DNA of 11,337 nt, from assembly GCA_934754975.1 (NCBI GenBank), contig CAKVKI010000065.1:1-11337 (forward strand), read 5' to 3'. The notes under the pieces are model-generated. The model worked only from the letters and a program-made list of their open reading frames with translations, was not told the DNA's origin and did no database searches. Positions within the stretch are counted from its first letter, which is position 1; every line of letters starts with the position of its first letter. The position numbers and the translations under genes are program-made. Positions 7,414 through 11,337 of this stretch are shown one piece after another. The DNA is from an uncultured Alistipes sp. (GTDB taxonomy: Bacteria > Bacteroidota > Bacteroidia > Bacteroidales > Rikenellaceae).

Positions 7414-8472
7414 TTACATATCCGTTGTGCCGCCCGTACCGATGTCGCCCCAATCCGAAAGTTCGATCGACACGATCGTAAAGCCTTTGTAGGTGAATCT
7501 GAGCTGACCTCCGGGCTTCAGGTATATGGGACCGGTAATCGGATTGCCGTTTTCGTCGGTGGGAGCGTCCATGCCGCCGTCGTTCGGATTGGCCGAATCG
7601 AAAGAGAACCAGCCGATCAGGTCGTTGCCCTCATAAAAATATGCGTCGACTCGCAACGGGGTCAGGGTCGTCTCGGGCGCCTCGGGCGTGTTGATGTCAT
7701 AGCCCGACGACGGGAAATAACTCTCTCCGAACGTGTAATCCGGTCCGGACTGTCCGGATGCGGCGAGTTCGTAACTCACCTGCATTTTGTCCTGCGGCGT
7801 GAAGTTGCCGAACCCTCCGTCGAAGGAGAGCCGGGTTGCGAGTCCCGTATAGCGTATTTCTATGCGGGAGATTCGCAGGCCCCCGAGCTTCTTGAATTCG
7901 TTGATGATTTTTCCGTTGTAGGCCTGCTTCTCATCGATGTCGATGGGATGTTCCTTTTTCGCATCGGGGTGTCCGATGGGCGGTAACGACAACCGGGTTT
8001 TGAGAAAACGCAGTTGGGTGGGATCGGTTTTGGCCGAACCCTCGCTCCGGCTTTGCGTATTGGGACCGGGGGCGGTCGAAACAGGCATGAAAGTGTGTTC
8101 GGCGCCCTCGACGGGTTGTGCGGAGATATAGGATTCCCCGTAAGGCAGTCCCTGGCTGATGGGCATGTTGCCGGCCTGGGCGAAGCAAGTGACCTGCGTC
8201 TCTCCCGGTTTGAGTTTGAAACGCAGCTTGCCCTGCTGCATGAGTTCGTTTTTGTCGAACGGGGCGTAAATGTGGCTGCTGCGCATATGGCCGCCTGCTT
8301 GGTCGTGGAACGCGATGTAGAAGTCCCGTATCGTACCGTTTTCGACCTGCGGAACGTATATCCAGCAGTTGTTTTCGTCTTCGAAATAGTCGTAGGTGCA
8401 TGACGCAGCGGAATAGAGCAGGAGTAACCCGGCAGCCATTCGTATATATTTTGGCATGTATTTCATCTTCAT
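7414..8472 (-). CDS. FimB/Mfa2-type fimbrial anchor lipoprotein
   Basis: This is a 352-residue lipoprotein. Met1, Met3 and Met6 are all possible starts; each gives a signal sequence with the core AAGLLLLYSAAS ending at Cys25, a signal peptidase II site. Cys25 is followed by an acidic stretch and a second cysteine, Cys36, the spacing seen in the FimB/Mfa2 anchor family, then IYVPQV and a strand IRDFYIAFHD. The C-terminus IVSIELSDWGDI carries the same strand-plus-Trp pattern as the pilins here. There is no Arg-containing linker between the lipidated Cys and the first strand, which fits an anchor that stays lipidated instead of being cleaved for polymerisation. FimB and Mfa2 sit at the pilus base and control length and attachment. 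The gene lies 98 bases after the tiny membrane protein gene and 34 bases before the DUF3575 gene. The family call is good but divergent, so other Mfa-like lipoproteins remain possible. Confidence 0.75.
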   Translation of the reverse strand: MKMKYMPKYIRMAAGLLLLYSAASCTYDYFEDENNCWIYVPQVENGTIRDFYIAFHDQAGGHMRSSHIYAPFDKNELMQQGKLRFKLKPGETQVTCFAQAGNMPISQGLPYGESYISAQPVEGAEHTFMPVSTAPGPNTQSRSEGSAKTDPTQLRFLKTRLSLPPIGHPDAKKEHPIDIDEKQAYNGKIINEFKKLGGLRISRIEIRYTGLATRLSFDGGFGNFTPQDKMQVSYELAASGQSGPDYTFGESYFPSSGYDINTPEAPETTLTPLRVDAYFYEGNDLIGWFSFDSANPNDGGMDAPTDENGNPITGPIYLKPGGQLRFTYKGFTIVSIELSDWGDIGTGGTTDM

Positions 8473-8570
8473 TCTTTTTGGGCGTGTGTACCTCTTCTTC
8501 CTTTTCGGGGAGGATGCCGGCCGATCCGATGCACAGCCGTCCCTTTGGCGCTTGTTTCCGGGCCGGGCGG

Positions 8571-8795
8571 TTATTTTGCGGCCTTTTTTTCGTCCGCTTC
8601 GTGCTGCATCCGGCGGGTTGCGGCGAGCAAACCCAATCCGGCTGTCATCAGGAACAGCGTTTTGACGAGCCTGCTCATACCGATCTCTCCGCCCGTCGTG
8701 TACTGGTGTGTTTCGTAGCTGAAAGCTGTTGCGGCAAATGTGATGCCTGAATATTCGATATATTTAGCTGTCAGGTGTTTAAACGGTTGTTTCAT
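8571..8795 (-). CDS. Small single-pass membrane protein, hypothetical
   Basis: This is a 74-residue open frame in the gap between the 404-residue pilin and the anchor gene. No other plausible gene occupies this stretch on either strand. The C-terminal part has one hydrophobic segment (about residues 43-58, LVKTLFLMTAGLGLLAA) followed by a charged tail (RRMQHEADEKKAAK), as in a small inner-membrane protein. The N-terminal 39 residues are less protein-like and begin 14 bases after the terminator's U tract. An internal ATG at 8678 has GGCGGAGAG about six bases upstream and would give a 35-residue protein (8571-8678) consisting of just the membrane segment and tail. That shorter form may be the true product. 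I do not recognise a family. It could be a regulator or assembly accessory, or simply an unexpressed frame. Confidence 0.4.
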   Translation of the reverse strand: MKQPFKHLTAKYIEYSGITFAATAFSYETHQYTTGGEIGMSRLVKTLFLMTAGLGLLAATRRMQHEADEKKAAK

Positions 8796-8809
8796 TTGCG
8801 GTCGGGTTG

Positions 8810-8847
8810 AAAAGAGCAGCCGTCCGTGAGATCAGGGACAGCTGCTC
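8810..8847 (-). terminator. Intrinsic terminator after the 404-residue fimbrillin gene
   Basis: In the minus-strand transcript, ten bases after the TAG stop, the RNA can fold into a 12-pair stem. The arms are 8836-8847 (GAGCAGCUGUCC in RNA) and 8814-8825 (GGACGGCUGCUC), with one internal U-G pair and a 10-base loop, followed directly by four U residues (8810-8813). The U tract is short, so termination may be partial. The position suggests it separates high-level pilin expression from the downstream anchor and outer-membrane genes. Confidence 0.75.
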
Positions 8848-8856
8848 CGGAGAGGG

Positions 8857-10071
8857 CTACAAGGGTATGTCTGTGGATTCGATGCTTCCCCAGTCCGCCA
8901 GGTTGACGTCGATCGTCACTTCGCCGTACGCGCCGGGTTCGGGGATTCCCGGTTCGTCCGGATCGTCGAGCCACTTGCCTTTGGAATTCAGAGTCAGGTT
9001 CACCTCGAGGATGTTGTTGGCCGTAACGCCTTTCTGTACCGCGCCGCTCCACGCCACAAGGGCCGGGGCCGCCAGGGGCGTGTCTTTGCCCAGCGGGACA
9101 TAGCCTGCGGGCGCCATGCCGGTCAGCACGATGTCGAATTTCTCTTTTCCTTCCGTTTCACTTCCGCCCGGGAAGATTTTGATGTCTTTCCACAGGGTCA
9201 GGTTCTCGGTCGGGTTGAGTATCGTGCCCGTGCTGTAACCGCTTGCCGGTTCCGAGTCGTTGAATTTGCCCTTGACGTAGAGTACGGCCGCTTCACGCTT
9301 CGGCGCGGCAAAACCCACCGTGCCGAGCAGGTTGATGCTCGTACCTGTGCGGCGGATGCGGAAACTTGCCTCGTCTCCCGTAAAAACGACTGTATTGTTG
9401 CCGCTGCCGGACTGATTGATACGCACGCGCATCATACCCACCATGCGCGTCAGCCTGATCGGGTCGAGCTGGTTGTTGGTGTCTGCGGCTATATCCACAT
9501 TCGGCAGCATGCCTACGAATATTTCCGCCGGCTCCTCGTAACCCTTGGAGTCTTGCTCGGGATCTACGGCCGGCGGAGCCGGTTTCTCGCCGAGCGTTTT
9601 CTCGCGGAGTTTCATGAGCAGGCTGCTTATGTCGTATCCTGTGACGGCGGCCGGTTCCCAGGTCCGTTCGATGTTGTTTCCGGTCGCGGAGTTGGCGACT
9701 ACGTACACGTTGTAATGAGCGCCTGCCGGACTCGCGGGGATATTCTGGAGTACGAAACTGTGGGCGGCCGTAGTGCCGTCCGTGGGCAGCTGAAGTTCGC
9801 GGGCCGCCTTGACGCGGTTGTCGGCTGTGCTGACGAAGAGGATGTGCAGGTCTTTGATATTGTCGGTCCACGAGGTCGTGGGCTTGGCCGTCGACGTCGG
9901 GTATGCCTGCGTCGTAGGAGCTTTGTCGAAGCCCAGATTGACGGTCACCTGACCTGACCGGCCGTCGCCGGTCCCGCCGCCCGTGTCGCTGCCCGGGGTC
10001 TCCGTATTACAGGAAAAAGCCCCCAGCGACAGCGCGAACATGCAAAGGGTTGATTTGAATCTGTTTTTCAT
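8857..10071 (-). CDS. Fimbrillin (FimA/Mfa1 superfamily) lipoprotein, pilus structural subunit
   Basis: This 404-residue protein has a signal peptide ending Ala-Phe-Ser-Cys21, a probable signal peptidase II site. A Gly/Thr-rich linker (GSDTGGGTGDGR) follows, ending at Arg38 just before the first strand QVTVNLGFD. This is where P. gingivalis pilins are cut by Arg-gingipain, so Arg38 is a candidate maturation site. The N-terminal domain has DLHILFVSTA (74-83), NVYVVANS (121-128) and the core strand IRLTRMVGMMRVRIN (205-219), as in fimbrillins. The C-terminus is VTIDVNLADWGSI, the strand-plus-Trp ending shared with the other subunits here. It sits 66 bases after the truncated major pilin gene, with a strong hairpin between them and an intrinsic terminator after it. 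By position it resembles the genes that follow mfa1 or fimA and encode accessory subunits, but a second major pilin cannot be excluded. Confidence 0.82.
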   Translation of the reverse strand: MKNRFKSTLCMFALSLGAFSCNTETPGSDTGGGTGDGRSGQVTVNLGFDKAPTTQAYPTSTAKPTTSWTDNIKDLHILFVSTADNRVKAARELQLPTDGTTAAHSFVLQNIPASPAGAHYNVYVVANSATGNNIERTWEPAAVTGYDISSLLMKLREKTLGEKPAPPAVDPEQDSKGYEEPAEIFVGMLPNVDIAADTNNQLDPIRLTRMVGMMRVRINQSGSGNNTVVFTGDEASFRIRRTGTSINLLGTVGFAAPKREAAVLYVKGKFNDSEPASGYSTGTILNPTENLTLWKDIKIFPGGSETEGKEKFDIVLTGMAPAGYVPLGKDTPLAAPALVAWSGAVQKGVTANNILEVNLTLNSKGKWLDDPDEPGIPEPGAYGEVTIDVNLADWGSIESTDIPL

Positions 10072-10095
10072 AATATATGGTTGGATAAATAATTT

Positions 10096-10131
10096 GTCCG
10101 GAGCCTGTCCGAATCGGCGCAGGCTCCGGAC
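10096..10131 (-). terminator. Strong hairpin after the major fimbrillin gene (terminator or attenuator)
   Basis: A perfect 12-base inverted repeat has arms at 10096-10107 (GTCCGGAGCCTG) and 10120-10131, around a 12-base loop. In the transcript it begins just after tandem stop codons (TAG TAA) of the fimbrillin. The 3' flank is AAATTATTTATCC: A/T-rich but not a pure U tract, so this may be a leaky terminator or a barrier protecting the mRNA 3' end. Either would favour the major pilin over downstream genes. Confidence 0.65.
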
Positions 10132-10137
10132 GAATTA

Positions 10138-10962
10138 CTAGATACCGGCCGACAGGTTGGCTACCGTCCAGTTTGCCACACTGATGGTTACGTCCATCTG
10201 TACCACCGTTTCCACGGGTTTCGTGGGATCGGGAATCACGCCGCCCGGGGTGTTCGAGCCGGGGCCGCTGATGCTGGAAATAACTACGTCGAAGAGCGTG
10301 TTGCGCTTGATCGTATAGCGCAGCGCAAGCTCCTGGTCACTGCCTGCGTTCTTGTCCTGCACGAAGATCGCGTAGTAGCATTTGCCGCCCGTGTATTTAA
10401 CGGCCTCATTACCTGCGCCGACTTGGTCCGCTGCGGGGACGGCGTTGTAGCATCCGGGCTTGTAGCCGGTGATTACACCGTCGCTTTTTATAGCGACGCG
10501 CCAGAAGTTGTTGTCTGTCAATGTTGCGGGCTTACTGCCGTCTGCATTCATGATCTGATCCAGTTCACAGATCATTTCATCATCTTTCAGACCTTTGAAT
10601 AAAGCTAAAAACTTATGCCAGTGCAGTTCTTCTATATTGATCAGATCAATACCATACTGGCTCATAAATGCCGCATAGATATAATCTGCATCCATCCCAT
10701 AATCAAGTACGATCTCACTTGTATGTTTTATCTGCCGTGGGAGTTCATCCTGTGGTCTGCTGAATGCATACAATTCCCGAATATCACAGTACTGCGGCAC
10801 TTCGCCTTGAAACAGATAGCTTACATCTATCAGATCATCCGGCTGCATTCTGCCAGATTCCATTTCAAAACGCATCCACAGTCTGAAATCTGTATAAATC
10901 AAAAAATCTCTACCGCCCACGCTGACGGTGTTTGGCAGAGATTTCTTTGTCAGATCCATCAT
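10138..10962 (-). CDS. Chimeric ORF: phage Gp15-type tail protein N-terminus joined in frame to Mfa1-type major fimbrillin C-terminus
   Basis: The 274-residue frame joins two unrelated proteins. Residues 1 to about 131 match the Bacteriophage Gp15 family (siphophage tail module of Gram-positive hosts): VSVGGRDFLIYTDFRLWMRFE, YGMDADYIYAAFMSQYGIDL and LHWHKFLALFKGL. Gp15 proteins sit between the major tail protein and tape measure and are thought to act in tail assembly. Its normal C-terminal end is missing. Residues from about 142 to 274 are the C-terminal domain of a Mfa1-type fimbrillin: KYTGGKCYYAIFVQD, LRYTIKRNTLFDVVI, a Gly/Pro linker and MDVTISVANW, ending in tandem stops. The fimbrillin N-terminal domain, signal peptide and promoter are missing. 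The phage start at 10962 overlaps the preceding phage gene by ATGA and has AGGA nine bases upstream. Base composition changes at the same point. I treat this as two broken genes fused by assembly rather than as a real fusion protein. Both family calls are good. Confidence 0.85.
   Translation of the reverse strand: MMDLTKKSLPNTVSVGGRDFLIYTDFRLWMRFEMESGRMQPDDLIDVSYLFQGEVPQYCDIRELYAFSRPQDELPRQIKHTSEIVLDYGMDADYIYAAFMSQYGIDLINIEELHWHKFLALFKGLKDDEMICELDQIMNADGSKPATLTDNNFWRVAIKSDGVITGYKPGCYNAVPAADQVGAGNEAVKYTGGKCYYAIFVQDKNAGSDQELALRYTIKRNTLFDVVISSISGPGSNTPGGVIPDPTKPVETVVQMDVTISVANWTVANLSAGI
10535..10570. other. Chimeric junction between Bacteroidota fimbrial DNA and Firmicutes-type phage DNA
   Basis: Three changes coincide here: GC content (high on the left, roughly 40% on the right by eye), protein family on the same frame (fimbrillin versus phage Gp15), and the way translation starts are specified. 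There is no integrase, transposase, terminal repeat, att-like core or tRNA at the junction, and the break falls inside a phage structural gene and inside a pilin gene. The exact base cannot be set. GATC-type words repeat nearby (GATCTG, GATCAGATCAT), which could be the short shared sequence behind a misjoin. Confidence 0.8.
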
Positions 10963-11337
10963 CTGGATAATTCCTGTGCATTCATCACCGCCTGCATACT
11001 CTTTGTAAGAGATGACAGTTTTTCGGTCGGGATGCCGTTGAATGCTTCACGCATCTTATCCGTTCGGTACTCCGTTACCGGCTTTTCATATGCTTCATTG
11101 ATATTCAATACCAGCATAGCCAGTGCAGAGGTGTCGGCTTCCTCAAGATCATCTGTTCCGAGGATTTCTTTGACGTTATCCTCTCCGAGAAGGTCTTTCG
11201 AAAAACGGTGCAGTTTTTCCATCTTCTGTCTGATCTTGAGATTTGTGCTGTCTACCTTTAAGACTTCCTCAAGACTTTCTGCCACTGCGATCGTCTTTTT
11301 TGGCAGGTCGTAACTTTTGCCATTTACAATAACTGTA
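10959..11337 (-). CDS. Phage tail assembly protein (candidate tail chaperone upstream of Gp15), 5' end beyond window
   Basis: The minus-strand frame is open to the right edge. A GTG at 11285 could be read as a start, but the frame continues upstream with protein-like sequence (VIVNGKSYDLPKKT), so the true start is probably outside the window. At least 125 residues are visible. It is rich in Lys, Glu and Leu and mostly helical in appearance, with no signal peptide or membrane segment. The VIVNGKSYDLP opening is common for small siphophage tail proteins. The TGA stop overlaps the ATG of the Gp15 gene (ATGA), implying translational coupling. In Listeria phage A118-type genomes the gene before gp15 lies between major tail protein and tape measure, the place of tail assembly chaperones. 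That role is inferred from position; I do not recognise the family by sequence. Its low GC matches the phage part of Gp15. Confidence 0.65.
   Translation of the reverse strand, partial: TVIVNGKSYDLPKKTIAVAESLEEVLKVDSTNLKIRQKMEKLHRFSKDLLGEDNVKEILGTDDLEEADTSALAMLVLNINEAYEKPVTEYRTDKMREAFNGIPTEKLSSLTKSMQAVMNAQELSR

Noticed and set aside
8680..8800. A possible Bacteroidetes promoter (CACATTTG resembling the -7 element)
   Set aside because: No TTTG-type -33 element lies at the right distance, so I do not call a promoter.
10479..10498. A 7-base inverted repeat (CGTCGCT...AGCGACG) inside the fimbrillin fragment
   Set aside because: It is inside coding sequence far from a stop codon, short, and without a terminator-like run on the transcribed side; probably chance.
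10571..11337. A prophage inserted in the pilin gene
   Set aside because: The junction cuts a tail structural gene and shows no integrase, attachment core or duplicated flank, so ordinary prophage integration does not explain it.

Overview
Bases 1 to about 10,550 look like Bacteroidota DNA, probably order Bacteroidales and perhaps an Alistipes/Rikenellaceae-type gut commensal (the genus is a guess). The evidence is a GC content near 57% judged by eye, A-rich leaders without Shine-Dalgarno sites, lipoprotein signals, mature N-termini starting with Gln after signal cleavage, and gene families typical of the phylum. The last ~790 bases are different: GC is about 40% by eye, a Shine-Dalgarno-like AGGA precedes a start, and the genes belong to a siphophage tail module of the kind seen in Firmicutes phages. 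The two parts meet inside one open frame around 10,535-10,570, so the window is most likely a chimeric assembly.

Everything I accept as a gene is on the minus strand, so transcription runs from right to left. In that order the Bacteroidota part contains: the C-terminal half of an Mfa1/FimA-type major fimbrillin; a strong hairpin; a 404-residue fimbrillin lipoprotein; an intrinsic terminator; a tiny membrane protein; a FimB/Mfa2-type lipoprotein anchor; a DUF3575 beta-barrel; a TPR-PD40-OmpA protein; an 818-residue propeller plus Calx-beta protein; a second small beta-barrel; a 338-residue fimbrillin-like lipoprotein; and the start of a clostripain-family (C11) cysteine peptidase cut by the left edge.

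From the anchor gene to the 338-residue lipoprotein, gaps are only 11-38 bases and look like one transcription unit. Larger gaps are 139 bases (before the peptidase), 98 bases (before the anchor), 61 bases (holding the terminator) and 66 bases (holding the hairpin). No stretch above 300 bases lacks a gene.

Read together, this is a type V (fimbrillin) pilus locus. It contains pilin-like subunits, an anchor, outer-membrane and peptidoglycan-linking proteins that could form an assembly or anchoring complex, and a candidate Arg-specific protease that could do the pilin maturation performed by gingipain in Porphyromonas. The hairpins after the first two pilin genes would keep pilin mRNA abundant and the downstream genes lower. 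The promoter and N-terminal half of the major pilin gene are lost at the chimeric junction.
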